Assembly (NCBI GenBank): GCA_947259115.1
Contig: CAMYKS010000005.1
Location: 149,648-213,647, forward strand
From: an uncultured Desulfobulbaceae bacterium
GTDB taxonomy: Bacteria > Desulfobacterota > Desulfobulbia > Desulfobulbales > BM004
DNA length: 64,000 bases
Direction of reading: 5' to 3'
Shown: piece after piece, positions 54,197-62,460 of the stretch
Layout: each line of letters opens with the position of its first letter
Position numbering within the stretch: the stretch's first letter is position 1
The notes under the pieces: generated by a model
The model's database searches: none
What the model was told of the DNA's origin: nothing
Seen by the model: only the letters and a program-made list of their open reading frames with translations
Position numbers and translations under genes: made by a program

Positions 54197-55762
54197 ATGG
54201 AAGCACAAAATTCTAGGCTGCGCCACTCCATTAATGATCCTGACGAATTCACCCTGACATTTGAACTTGTACCGGGAAGGGGCGGCAGGACCCAGGAAAT
54301 AGACAGAATCGTACAACTGGCAAAAGATATTGCTGCCGACGGACGTATCCAGGCTCTCAGCATTACGGAAAACGCCGGTGGTCAACCGGCCCTCTCTCCT
54401 GAAACCCTGGGCACTGAGATTCTGGCCATGGGCTCCGAGGTCATTATCCACCTGTCATGCAAGGACAAGAACAGAAACCAGATGGAGTCACTGCTTTTCG
54501 GATGGGACAGGCATAATCTGCACAACCTTCTCATCATTGCCGGAGATTATCCCAAAGAGGGCTACTGCGGATTCCCAAAGCCGGTGTTCGATCTTGATAC
54601 GGTCCATGCCCTTGATCTGCTCTCCAGCATGAATCAAAAGCGGGAGGCCCTGCAGAAAAATCATGCCGACGGCGGACTGGAAATAAGTGTGCCATTTCTT
54701 AAAGGTGTTGTCATCTCGCCTTTTAAGATGCTGGAGTCCGAACTGCTAATGCAGTATTATAAGCTGCACCGTAAAGTAGCGACCGGGGCAGATTTTGTTA
54801 TAACCCAGCTGGGATATGAAGCCCGGAAATTCCATGAACTGCTGCAGTATATGAAGCAAAACCAGCTCGATATTCCGGTCCTCGGCAATGTGTTCATCCC
54901 GAGCCTTAAGGTATTGGAACTCATGCATAAGGGCAAGCTGCCCGGCTGTCTCATTCCTGACTCACTTTATGAACAGATGCAATGGGAGGCGCGCACTGCA
55001 GACAAAGGCAAAAAGGCGCGCTTGCTTCGGGCAGCCAAACTTCTCGCTGTTTTAAAGGGGCTTGGCTATGACGGGGCTCATATAGGGGGACCGGCGCTTA
55101 CCTTTGAGGATCTTGATTTCGTCCTCACCCAGGCAGATGGATTTGCCCATGACTGGCAGAGTCTCATTGCCGATCTTTCATCTTCTCCTTCTGGAGCATT
55201 TCACTATTATGAGAAGGACAATGAAACAGGGCTCAACAGCAAGAGGGAAACAAGAAGGCAGCCGCTGCCCCCCCCGTGGATTTCTACCTATGTTTTTTCC
55301 AGCTGGGTGCACGAGGCGGCCTTTGAGCCTGAGGGGCGCCTTTATGATTTCTGCAAAAAAGTCTGCCTGTGGCTGGATGAGACCCGGATGCGCAGATCTT
55401 TGTCCCTCTTTGAGTATATAACCAAGGCGGCGCTTTTCGGTTGTCAGAACTGCGGCGACTGCACCCTGGGAAGACTGGCCTTTCTTTGCCCCCAATCCGG
55501 CTGCGCAAAATACCTACTCAACGGTCCTTGTGGTGGCAGTCACAATGGTTGGTGTGAAGTTTACCCAGGCAGAAAAAAGTGTCTATATGTCTTGGCCTAT
55601 GACCGCCTCAAGCCATATGGCCTTGAAAAAAGATTCAAAAGCGGTTTCATTCCTCCCAGGGATTGGTCTCTGAACGACACCTCATCATGGGTTAATTTCT
55701 ACCGGGAACTGGATAATTTTGCCAAATCAGAAGACTCTTCCCACTCTTGTACAAAAAAATAA
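54197..55762 (+). CDS. metF: methylenetetrahydrofolate reductase fused to a MetV-like zinc domain
   Basis: The 521-residue protein has a MetF-type TIM barrel (about 15-300; TFELVPGRGGR, SITENAGG, LLIIAGDYPKEGY) and a C-terminal cysteine-rich domain: GCQNCGDCTLGRLAFLCP, then GCAKYLLNGPCGG, WCEV and KKC. The latter matches the MetV subunit/MTHFR C-terminal family that works with MetF in Wood-Ljungdahl organisms. Here both are in one chain. It reduces methylene- to methyl-tetrahydrofolate, or the reverse. ATG 54197 has GGAAG eight bases upstream. The downstream acsE gene supports a methyl-branch role. Confidence 0.92.
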   Translation: MEAQNSRLRHSINDPDEFTLTFELVPGRGGRTQEIDRIVQLAKDIAADGRIQALSITENAGGQPALSPETLGTEILAMGSEVIIHLSCKDKNRNQMESLLFGWDRHNLHNLLIIAGDYPKEGYCGFPKPVFDLDTVHALDLLSSMNQKREALQKNHADGGLEISVPFLKGVVISPFKMLESELLMQYYKLHRKVATGADFVITQLGYEARKFHELLQYMKQNQLDIPVLGNVFIPSLKVLELMHKGKLPGCLIPDSLYEQMQWEARTADKGKKARLLRAAKLLAVLKGLGYDGAHIGGPALTFEDLDFVLTQADGFAHDWQSLIADLSSSPSGAFHYYEKDNETGLNSKRETRRQPLPPPWISTYVFSSWVHEAAFEPEGRLYDFCKKVCLWLDETRMRRSLSLFEYITKAALFGCQNCGDCTLGRLAFLCPQSGCAKYLLNGPCGGSHNGWCEVYPGRKKCLYVLAYDRLKPYGLEKRFKSGFIPPRDWSLNDTSSWVNFYRELDNFAKSEDSSHSCTKK

Positions 55763-55820
55763 AGCGGCTCTATAGAAAGGCACCTTTTCACTCTTTGACC
55801 GGCCCATGGGTGCTGGACGG

Positions 55821-55908
55821 AGTCTTCCTCCGGTTGTTTATACCCTGAAAGGGCGCTTACCCGAAGTCTCCCTCTGGTCGTTTATACCCTGAAAGGGTGT
55901 TTATGCCC
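55821..55908. repeat. two tandem copies of a 44-bp unit
   Basis: Each unit contains GTTTATACCCTGAAAGGG; most differences between the copies are C/T changes. A partial third unit (CCCTGTATTTAAGGGTGCTTAC) follows. Inside each unit CCCT and AGGG can form a small hairpin. Confidence 0.75.
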
Positions 55909-56038
55909 TGTATTTAAGGGTGCTTACCTGCCGCCTTCGCGGTAATGACATTGTAACAAGACAGCGTCACTCCCACGAAGGAGGGAGTCCAGGAAGATGA
56001 CAGCTGAGTTTCTTTAAGAGCCACAAAAAAAAATTGTC

Positions 56039-56125
56039 GGTCCCGTAAAAAATAGGGTGCGGACAGGTATCGCGCCTGCACCTGATTATTTTACCGGGCC
56101 CCGTTGATAATTGGGGGATTTTTTA
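56039..56125 (+). promoter_or_regulatory. structured leader of purF: long hairpin followed by terminator-like hairpin
   Basis: Bases 56039-56100 form a long imperfect hairpin: GGTCCCGTAAAAAATA pairs with ATTATTTTACCGGGCC, with an inner GGTGC..CAGG / CCTGCACC stem. It is followed directly by CCCC...GGGG plus GATTTTTT (56099-56125). The CCCC of the second hairpin touches the 3' arm of the first, so the two may compete. Further down, AAAGTGGTT (56161-56169) and AACCACTTT (56193-56201) form a perfect nine-base inverted repeat just before the purF start region. I do not recognise a known riboswitch. Confidence 0.5.
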
Positions 56126-56220
56126 TTCATGTACCACATTGAGAGATTGAACATTCCTGAAAAGTGGTTATATTGTCCCCTTTTCAAAGATGAACCACTT
56201 TATTGAGCATCAAAGAAAAA

Positions 56221-57627
56221 ATGGACCAAACAGCAAGAGACCGCCCCAAAGATGAGTGCGGAGTCTGTGGAATTTTCGGGCACCCGGATGCTGCCAGGCT
56301 CACCTATTTCGGACTCTATGCCCTGCAGCATCGCGGGCAGGAAAGTACGGGCATTGTCACATCGGACGGCAGGAAGATATCGCAGCATAAAGCCATGGGC
56401 CTGGTGCCAGAGGTGTTTACCGAAGACATTCTCAAAGGTCTCACGGGCCATCTGGCAGTAGGCCATGTCCGCTATTCCACCACCGGCGGCTCCCATCTTT
56501 TAAATGCACAACCCTTTACCGTTTCCCACAAGGGCGGAACCCTGGCCGTTGCCCATAACGGCAACCTGGTGAACACAAGGGCCATGCGCGATGAACTGGA
56601 AGAACAAGGCTCAATATTTCAGACCTCCATGGATACGGAAGTGGTTGTCCACCTCTTAGTCCGCAATTCCCCCAAAGGCCTTGAAGCAGCGATTACGGAA
56701 ACCTTTTCCAAGGTCAGGGGAGCCTACTCCATGCTCCTGATGACCCAGGACCAGCTTGTGGCAATCCGGGATCCGGGTGGGTTTCGGCCCCTATGTCTGG
56801 GAAAGCTTACTAATGGATCCTATATTGTGGCATCGGAAACCTGCGCCCTTGATCTGGTTGAGGCCCACTATATAAGGGATATAGAACCTGGAGAGGTTCT
56901 GATCATTGATAAAAGCGGGCTAAAATCTCTTTTTCCCTGGCCGAAACAGAAGCACAGCTTCTGCATCTTTGAACATGTATACTTTTCCCGTCCGGACAGC
57001 GATATTTTTGGTGTGAATGTTTACCAGAGCCGCAAACAGATGGGTAAGATCCTGGCCCAGGAATGCCAACTTGATGCAGACCTGGTAATGCCTTTCCCGG
57101 ATTCAGGAAACTACGCAGCAATCGGCTACTCCCAGGCATCCGGCATCCCCCTTGAAATGGGAGTCATCCGCAATCATTATGTGGGTCGCACCTTTATCCA
57201 GCCCACCCAGTCCATGCGTGATTTCAGCGTCAAGGTAAAACTTAACCCGATCCGGTCCTTTCTGGAAGGCAAACGGGTTATAGTCATAGAGGATTCAATC
57301 ATTAGAGGAACAACGGGACGCAGCCGCATCAGGTCGTTGCGTGAAGTGGGAGTAAAAGAGGTGCATATGCTGATCAGCTGCCCCCCGACCCGCAACCCAT
57401 GTTATTACGGTATCGACTTCCCTTCCAATACAGAGCTCATTGCCGCCAAGAAAACGGTGGAGGAAATCCGCGAGTATCTTGATCTTGACACCCTCTTTTA
57501 CCTGAGTCTTGAAGGTATGGTCCAGGCTACCGGGCTCAATTCAGACTCTTTCTGCAAGGCCTGTTTTGACGGCAAATATCCTGTTCCGCCAGATACTACT
57601 TTCAACAAGCTTGCACTGGGTGACTGA
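56221..57627 (+). CDS. purF: amidophosphoribosyltransferase
   Basis: PurF makes phosphoribosylamine from PRPP and glutamine, the first committed step of purines. The 468-residue product has a short propeptide before the nucleophile Cys13 (DECGVCGIFG), the glutaminase block YALQHRGQESTG, the PRPP motif VIVIEDSIIRGTTG and a set of cysteines (HSFCIFE, RNPCYYG, FCKACF) like those that hold the 4Fe-4S cluster in the Bacillus-type enzyme. ATG 56221 is chosen; a TTG at 56203 overlaps an upstream 25-codon frame and is a real alternative. The structured leader upstream suggests regulation. Confidence 0.95.
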   Translation: MDQTARDRPKDECGVCGIFGHPDAARLTYFGLYALQHRGQESTGIVTSDGRKISQHKAMGLVPEVFTEDILKGLTGHLAVGHVRYSTTGGSHLLNAQPFTVSHKGGTLAVAHNGNLVNTRAMRDELEEQGSIFQTSMDTEVVVHLLVRNSPKGLEAAITETFSKVRGAYSMLLMTQDQLVAIRDPGGFRPLCLGKLTNGSYIVASETCALDLVEAHYIRDIEPGEVLIIDKSGLKSLFPWPKQKHSFCIFEHVYFSRPDSDIFGVNVYQSRKQMGKILAQECQLDADLVMPFPDSGNYAAIGYSQASGIPLEMGVIRNHYVGRTFIQPTQSMRDFSVKVKLNPIRSFLEGKRVIVIEDSIIRGTTGRSRIRSLREVGVKEVHMLISCPPTRNPCYYGIDFPSNTELIAAKKTVEEIREYLDLDTLFYLSLEGMVQATGLNSDSFCKACFDGKYPVPPDTTFNKLALGD

Positions 57628-57784
57628 TCTTCATTCTCGTTCTAACTTGCAAGCAGATTGGCTTTCCGGCAGGCATTGGGGAGAGACCGCGAAGACCTGC
57701 GAGCAGCGACGAGACAGTACCTGAGTACGGTGAGGATCTGCACTGCGCAATCGACAAAGGTATCGACTTAACTGGAAAGCTGAA
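57628..57784. repeat. element with terminal inverted repeats between convergent purF and aroF
   Basis: Near-matching arms GATTGGCTTTCC (57657-57668) and GGAAAGCTGAATC (57774-57786) bracket about 105 bp of GC-rich sequence with internal complementary words (GTAC ctga GTAC, about 57717-57728). No coding frame is convincing. The inner segment could fold into a compact RNA or be a small non-autonomous element. The right arm reaches the aroF 3' end. Confidence 0.4.
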
Positions 57785-59134
57785 TCAGCTGCGGATCATT
57801 TCTGCAATCTGGAAGGCCAGTTCCAGACTCTGTTCTGCATTAAGCCGTGGATCGCAGTTTGTCTGGTAGTTGCGCTGCAGATGTTCATCGAGAATATTGC
57901 GGCCACCGCCTGTACATTCGGTGACATTTTCACCGGTCAATTCAAAATGCACGCCGCCCGGTACAGTCCCTTCAGCCCAATGAATCTCAAAAAAAGATCT
58001 GATCTCCTGCAAAATATAGCTGAAATTCCTCGTCTTATGTCCAGTCTCAGCAGTATAGGTGTTGCCGTGCATGGGGTCGCAGCTCCAGACAACCTGTAAT
58101 CCCTCTTTTTTCATCTCCTGCGCCAACTGCGGCAGGTATTGCGCAACTTTGTCAGCACCGAAACGGGTTATCAGGGTCATCCTGCCGGCTTCATTATCAG
58201 GGTTTAAGCGTGTTATGATTCTCTTGATCTCATCAATGTCATGCTTGGGACCAACTTTCATACCCAGGGGATTCAATACCCCACGAAAAAATTCAACATG
58301 GGCCCCATCAAGCTGACGTGTGCGGTCCCCGATCCATAACATGTGGGCGCTGCAGTCATACCAGTCGCCGGTTGTGGAATCCTGGCGGGTCAGTGCCTCC
58401 TCGTACCCCAGAAGCAGGGCCTCGTGAGAGGTAAAAAACTCAGCCTGGTTGAACTGCGGAGTGTCTGTGTCAATACCGACAACCTGCATGAAGTTAATGG
58501 CATCGGCAATATGTTTACCCAAGCGCTCGTAGGACTGCCCCATGGGGGTGGACTTGACAAACTCCTGGTTCCAGGCATCAACCCTGTGCAGGGCCGCATA
58601 ACCGCCCCTGGTGAAAGCCCGCATGATGTTCATTGTTGCAGCAGCAAGAAAATAGCCCTTGAGCAATCTTTGCGGATCCGGACGGCGCTCCTCCAGTCTA
58701 GCTTCCGGACTGTTTACCATGTCGCCGCGATAGCTTGGGATCTCGATACCGTTGACTATTTCAGTGTCAGCGGAGCGTGGCTTGGCATACTGGCCTGCAA
58801 TGCGCCCGACCTTGATGACAGGCTTGCCGCCTGCATAGGTAAGAACAATTGCCATCTGCAGGATGACTTTCAGCGATTCCCTGATGCTCGGTGCCGTACA
58901 GTGCTGGAAGTCTTCGGCGCAGTCTCCTCCCTGCAGGAGAAAGGCATCTCCTGTTGCTGCTTGAGCAAGTTTCTTTTTCAGGTTTCTTATTTCTCCGGCA
59001 AAAACGAGCGGCGGCAATTGCGAGATGGATTGCAGAACTGCCCTGTGTTCATCAAGATCAGGCCAATTGGGCTGCTGCAATGCAGGAAAATTTAACCAGC
59101 TGGATTTGGACCAGTCTTTTGCGTGTTGTGTCAT
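57785..59134 (-). CDS. aroF: 3-deoxy-7-phosphoheptulonate synthase, class II (plant type)
   Basis: This enzyme joins PEP and erythrose 4-phosphate in the first step of the shikimate route. The 449-residue product shows class II blocks FLLQGGDCAEDF, KVGRIAGQYAKPRS, FTSHEALLLGYEEALTR, WSCDPMHGNT and GGVHFELTGENVTEC. Class II enzymes are the long form, around 450 residues, as here. The ATG at 59134 has AAGGAGT eight bases upstream. It is convergent with purF. With aroK and aroC earlier in the window, it feeds chorismate. Confidence 0.95.
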   Translation of the reverse strand: MTQHAKDWSKSSWLNFPALQQPNWPDLDEHRAVLQSISQLPPLVFAGEIRNLKKKLAQAATGDAFLLQGGDCAEDFQHCTAPSIRESLKVILQMAIVLTYAGGKPVIKVGRIAGQYAKPRSADTEIVNGIEIPSYRGDMVNSPEARLEERRPDPQRLLKGYFLAAATMNIMRAFTRGGYAALHRVDAWNQEFVKSTPMGQSYERLGKHIADAINFMQVVGIDTDTPQFNQAEFFTSHEALLLGYEEALTRQDSTTGDWYDCSAHMLWIGDRTRQLDGAHVEFFRGVLNPLGMKVGPKHDIDEIKRIITRLNPDNEAGRMTLITRFGADKVAQYLPQLAQEMKKEGLQVVWSCDPMHGNTYTAETGHKTRNFSYILQEIRSFFEIHWAEGTVPGGVHFELTGENVTECTGGGRNILDEHLQRNYQTNCDPRLNAEQSLELAFQIAEMIRS

Positions 59135-59198
59135 TGCTTGCTACTCCTTACAACGTTTAACTTTAGTGCATTTTTTTTGGTATCAGCCTGCCCGTCTG

Positions 59199-59777
59199 TT
59201 ACCCTTCCGGGGCGTCAGGCAAGGCGCATGGCCCACCTGCACAGCAGACCTCTATATCATATGCATTTAATATTCTCCGTTCACGATCCTTTTTTGTCTC
59301 ATCATCAAAAGGTTCAAAACGCAGCGATTTTACCATGTTCTCCGCTTCCTTTTTATCCGGTATCCTGTCCAGGCCCTGCCTGATAACCTTACCCGTGTCA
59401 GTATCCAGGATTTCTGCATCCCTGCCGTTGGTCACAACTGCCAGAGGAATCCGGTATGCAGGTTCCAGAACCCTTGCAGCTGCAATGGCTGAGCGCTCCC
59501 GGGTCACGATGGAGCCGGGCCCATAGCGCAGTATCATAAATCTTTTTCCTGCTTGGCGCGCCGTTATATCAATGGTGGATGCGACAAACTGTTTATTATA
59601 CAATGTTTCGATCTTAAGCCGCGGCTCCAGATCACTTTTGGCATACCCCTTATCCTCAACCAGGAACCTGGCAAGCTCTTGCCGGCTACGCTCATCATCT
59701 GTGTCGACTATGGTTTCGCCTGTTATAAAATCGGTACAGGTCCCATATATATAATGATGTGAAGGAATATCTGCCAT
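59199..59777 (-). CDS. HsdR N-terminal-domain-like protein
   Basis: This 192-residue protein resembles the small stand-alone proteins with a type I restriction HsdR N-terminal fold (a nuclease-like domain): FLVEDKGYAKSDLEPRL, then VASTIDITARQAGKRFMILRYGPGSI and LAVVTNGRDAEILDTDTG. The PD-(D/E)xK catalytic residues are not clearly complete, and no restriction subunits are near. The ATG at 59777 is inferred; the longer frame to 59864 runs into the terminator hairpin of the upstream gene. It sits after acsE on the same strand, a position that may be functional, but the role is unknown. Confidence 0.65.
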   Translation of the reverse strand: MADIPSHHYIYGTCTDFITGETIVDTDDERSRQELARFLVEDKGYAKSDLEPRLKIETLYNKQFVASTIDITARQAGKRFMILRYGPGSIVTRERSAIAAARVLEPAYRIPLAVVTNGRDAEILDTDTGKVIRQGLDRIPDKKEAENMVKSLRFEPFDDETKKDRERRILNAYDIEVCCAGGPCALPDAPEG

Positions 59778-59835
59778 TTGCTTGTTCTTTTTTGCAGGCG
59801 CCCATGCCGGGAAAAACATCATTACCAGAAAGGCA

Positions 59836-59861
59836 ACAGGGGGCCGAACCCGGCCCCCTGT
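59836..59861 (-). terminator. strong hairpin after acsE
   Basis: ACAGGGGGCCG and CGGCCCCCTGT form an 11-bp perfect stem around four bases, about 60 bases after the acsE stop on the minus strand. The T-run after it is weak, so it may be a terminator, an attenuator or an mRNA-stabilising end. Confidence 0.65.
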
Positions 59862-59920
59862 CAAGATTCAAATATTTAAAAACCCGTAATCAGATCAAAT
59901 TGAACGATTACAAAGATGTG

Positions 59921-60817
59921 TTAGAGTTCCAGCCAGGACTCGGAAAACACCGTCTGTCCGGAAAGGGCCTTGTAGGTCTTATAATGCTCCAGCTCTGCAC
60001 CGGAAAGTGAAGCAGGATCAGGATCATTGCCATCCATCATGCCATGAACCAGGTCCACCAGGTTCTGCCGTTCTCCCTTGCAGATGGCCATAATCTCATC
60101 ATCGTAGGCATTGACGATGGCTGTGGTCAGTCCATGTTTCATCAACATTATCAAATAGGTGCGGTCCAGGTATTTTCTGAGATGTTCTGCCACACCATTT
60201 GAAACATTGGAAAGACCGATGGTTGAACCGGCTCCCGGTGCTATGTCCTGGAGCATGCTTAAAAATTCCAGGCCCGCTAAGGTCTGGTCAGCACCCAGGG
60301 TAATGGGGGATGCAATGGGGTCAAACAGCATTTTTTCATTGGGAACCCCTCCTTCTGTCAGAGCCATCAATAAATCAACGGAAAGAGCCGCCCTTTCATT
60401 TGAGTCCCTTGGCATACCTTCCGGCCCCCACAACAGGGCAACCACGCTGCAGCCGGCTTCTGCTGCAATGGGAACCAGGGCTTCCATCCTCTCGGGCCTG
60501 GCCATGATGGAGTTTAACACCGCATCGGTTTTATTTTTTACTACTTTGAAACCTGCAGCCATGGCCTCAACATTGGTGGTATCAAGAACCAGGGGCAGAT
60601 CGCTCACTGCCTCTACCGTCTCGACCATCCAGGGCATAAGCTCCTGGCCGTCTTTTCGGGCCGGACCTATGTTCAAATCAAGATAGGTTGACCCTGCGGC
60701 TGTTTCCTCCTTGGCCATCTCCTGGATTGGCCCCGGATTTCTCTCCTTCATGGCGGTACCGCTTCGCTTGCCCATTATATTAATGCTCTCTGCGATTGCC
60801 TTAACAGTCTGTGCCAT
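59921..60817 (-). CDS. acsE: methyltetrahydrofolate:corrinoid methyltransferase, AcsE-like
   Basis: This 298-residue protein has the pterin-binding TIM-barrel of AcsE: NIMGKRSG near residue 14, STYLDLNIGPA, LVLDTTNVEAM, FDPIASPI and STIGLSNVSNG. AcsE moves the methyl group from methyl-tetrahydrofolate to the corrinoid iron-sulfur protein in the Wood-Ljungdahl pathway. The ATG at 60817 follows AAGGAGAGG. The corrinoid protein and CO dehydrogenase/acetyl-CoA synthase genes are not in the window; the MetF-MetV fusion is 4 kb upstream. Related methyltransferases act on other methyl donors, but pathway context supports AcsE. Confidence 0.85.
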   Translation of the reverse strand: MAQTVKAIAESINIMGKRSGTAMKERNPGPIQEMAKEETAAGSTYLDLNIGPARKDGQELMPWMVETVEAVSDLPLVLDTTNVEAMAAGFKVVKNKTDAVLNSIMARPERMEALVPIAAEAGCSVVALLWGPEGMPRDSNERAALSVDLLMALTEGGVPNEKMLFDPIASPITLGADQTLAGLEFLSMLQDIAPGAGSTIGLSNVSNGVAEHLRKYLDRTYLIMLMKHGLTTAIVNAYDDEIMAICKGERQNLVDLVHGMMDGNDPDPASLSGAELEHYKTYKALSGQTVFSESWLEL

Positions 60818-61045
60818 TACGCCTCTCCTTTATGCTTTGGTTATCAGGTAAATTCAAACCGATTTATTAACAGATTTATGCTACAGTTACACAGAGGATG
60901 CTGCCTTAGAGCTGTTTTGCGGCAAAAGGCAAAAAAGCTGCACTGATATGAAAAAGCGCCCATAGCATATAGTTTAATATTTTCAAAAATAGCTTGTACC
61001 AAAAAGCGTGTAAACAATCAACAAAGTTTAACTCCTTGAGCCAAT

Positions 61046-61810
61046 ATGTTCAAAAAAATCCGTGTCGCCATTCTCCTTTTTATCCTTTTTCTTGTCGGAG
61101 CAAACGCCTATCTCACCCATGAACGCACCACCGACTGGGACCAGTCGCTCTCCATCGTCATATACCCGATCAATGGGGATAACAGCCCTTTTACGGCAGA
61201 CTATATTGCCAGACTCACAAAAGATACTTTCAAACCCATTGCCCGTTTTATGCAAAATGAAGGGCTGCGCTACAACCTTTCACTCGATGATCCTGTACTT
61301 TTCGATATGGCTCCGGAAGTCTCCACCCTGCCGCCTTCACCTCCCTTTGGCGCCAATATATTAGCAATCATGTGGTGGAGCCTGAAGCTGCGGTATTGGG
61401 CCTGGAAAAATGATACCTACCAGGGACCGCTTACCAATATTCAGATCTTTGTACTCTACTATGATCCGCATACCCACAGCGGGCTTGACCATTCCCTTGG
61501 TCTGAAGAAAGGACACATCTGCATGGTGCAGGCTTTTGCCAGCAGGCATCTGGCGGCCCGTAACAACATGATCATTGCCCATGAAATGCTGCATAACCAC
61601 GGCGCCACAGACAAGTACGACCTGCAGACCCTGCAGCCCCTCTATCCTGAAGGATATGCCGACCCTGAGCAGAAGCCCCTGCTGCCGCAGAAATATGCAG
61701 AGCTCATGGGCAGGGCTATCCCTCTTTCCGCCTCCAATTCAAAAATACCGGACAGTCTTGCCCATACCGTGATAGGCCCCCTGACAGCCAGAGAGATTAA
61801 GTGGCAGTAA
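61046..61810 (+). CDS. membrane-anchored metzincin-like metallopeptidase, uncharacterised
   Basis: The 254-residue protein has an N-terminal hydrophobic anchor (residues 6-22), then a mostly soluble domain predicted to face the periplasm. The motif HEMLHNHGATD at 179-189 fits HExxHxxGxxD, the zinc site of metzincins whose third ligand is aspartate, such as the snapalysin type. A downstream PEGYADPEQKPLLPQKYAELMG segment resembles the region after a Met-turn (M at residue 228). I do not recognise a named family. No clear ribosome site precedes ATG 61046. It is divergent from acsE. Confidence 0.7.
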   Translation: MFKKIRVAILLFILFLVGANAYLTHERTTDWDQSLSIVIYPINGDNSPFTADYIARLTKDTFKPIARFMQNEGLRYNLSLDDPVLFDMAPEVSTLPPSPPFGANILAIMWWSLKLRYWAWKNDTYQGPLTNIQIFVLYYDPHTHSGLDHSLGLKKGHICMVQAFASRHLAARNNMIIAHEMLHNHGATDKYDLQTLQPLYPEGYADPEQKPLLPQKYAELMGRAIPLSASNSKIPDSLAHTVIGPLTAREIKWQ

Positions 61811-61840
61811 CATTTTTACCCGCCTGAATATTCCTTGCAT

Positions 61841-61866
61841 ATTACCTTATTTGGTAATAATATTAC
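61841..61866. promoter_or_regulatory. overlapping palindromes upstream of the RelE-like relic
   Basis: ATTACC-ttattt-GGTAAT (61841-61858) overlaps the palindrome GTAATA-A-TATTAC (61854-61866), ending three bases before the toxin ATG. The position fits an autoregulatory operator bound by the Xre-type antitoxin. Confidence 0.5.
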
Positions 61867-61869
61867 TTT

Positions 61870-62162
61870 ATGAATTGCAGGGTCAAAATCAAAAGGAAGG
61901 TTAATCGAGGGTTGAAAAAACTGCCCCAAAAGATACAGCAACTTTTTTCCTATTGATTGAAGATTTGAAGGTAGAAGGCACTATACAATAAAGTTGGCAG
62001 AATTTTTCTCCTTTGGGAGAGAATACATATCATTGCCACTTGACGTATCGATATGTTGCCTGCTGGACATGGCGGCAAGGAAAAATTGAAATAGAGGTGT
62101 ATTATGTTGGCTCTCGTAATAAAGCCCCGTATAGAACTCTCAATTCAAGGGGAACAGGTTGA
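61870..62162 (+). pseudogene. broken RelE/HigB-family toxin gene
   Basis: From ATG 61870 the frame reads MNCRVKIKRKVNRGLKKLPQ and onward to a TGA. A shift at a T-run (61943-61948) leads into a frame that reads LLIEDLKVEGTIQ, then a TAA stop, then FSPLGENTYHCHLTY, VACWTWRQGKIEIEVYYVGS. Together these give a full-length RelE-like mRNA interferase split by one frameshift and one stop codon. The 3' part overlaps the intact Xre-type antitoxin gene (62104-62460), the usual toxin-first arrangement. Loss of one T in the run would explain the frameshift. Confidence 0.75.
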
Positions 62163-62460
62163 TGAACTAATTGACTGGATCAGAAAAAAATTTGAACTAA
62201 GCATCTTATCTACAGAGCCTGATGACAGCATTCCTGTCGAGGAAACCGATTTCAGGAAAGAAATGCAGTCGAACAGGGTCGGCAATCTTCTTGCAGGAGC
62301 CCGGCACAAGGCGGGCATGACGCAGGCGCAACTTGCCAAAAAACTGGGGGTCCGCCAGAATATGATCAGTGATTACGAGAGAGGCAGGAGAAGACTCTCA
62401 CTGTCCATGGCTCAACGTATAGCCAAGATCCTGAAAATTAAAATTGACAGGCTTTCATGA
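62104..62460 (+). CDS. Xre-family HTH antitoxin
   Basis: This 118-residue protein has a C-terminal helix-turn-helix of the Xre type (about 58-115; LLAGARHKAGMTQAQLAKKL, VRQNMISDYERGRRRLSLSMAQRIAKIL) and an N-terminal segment typical of antitoxins that bind RelE/HigB-like toxins. GAGGTG is four bases before the ATG. The overlapping upstream toxin gene is broken, so the protein now stands without its partner. It probably still binds the palindromes at 61841-61866. Confidence 0.85.
   Translation: MLALVIKPRIELSIQGEQVDELIDWIRKKFELSILSTEPDDSIPVEETDFRKEMQSNRVGNLLAGARHKAGMTQAQLAKKLGVRQNMISDYERGRRRLSLSMAQRIAKILKIKIDRLS

Larger units (their letters stand above)
55763..56202. other. 440-bp spacer with tandem repeats, a palindrome and the purF leader
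   Basis: It contains a 44-bp tandem repeat (55821-55908), an inverted element resembling the widespread CTCCCACGAAGG-GGGAGTCC type (about 55966-55992), then a long hairpin and terminator-like structure (56039-56125). A 25-codon frame (56129-56206) overlaps the TTG just upstream of purF. No other gene is seen. Confidence 0.6.
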
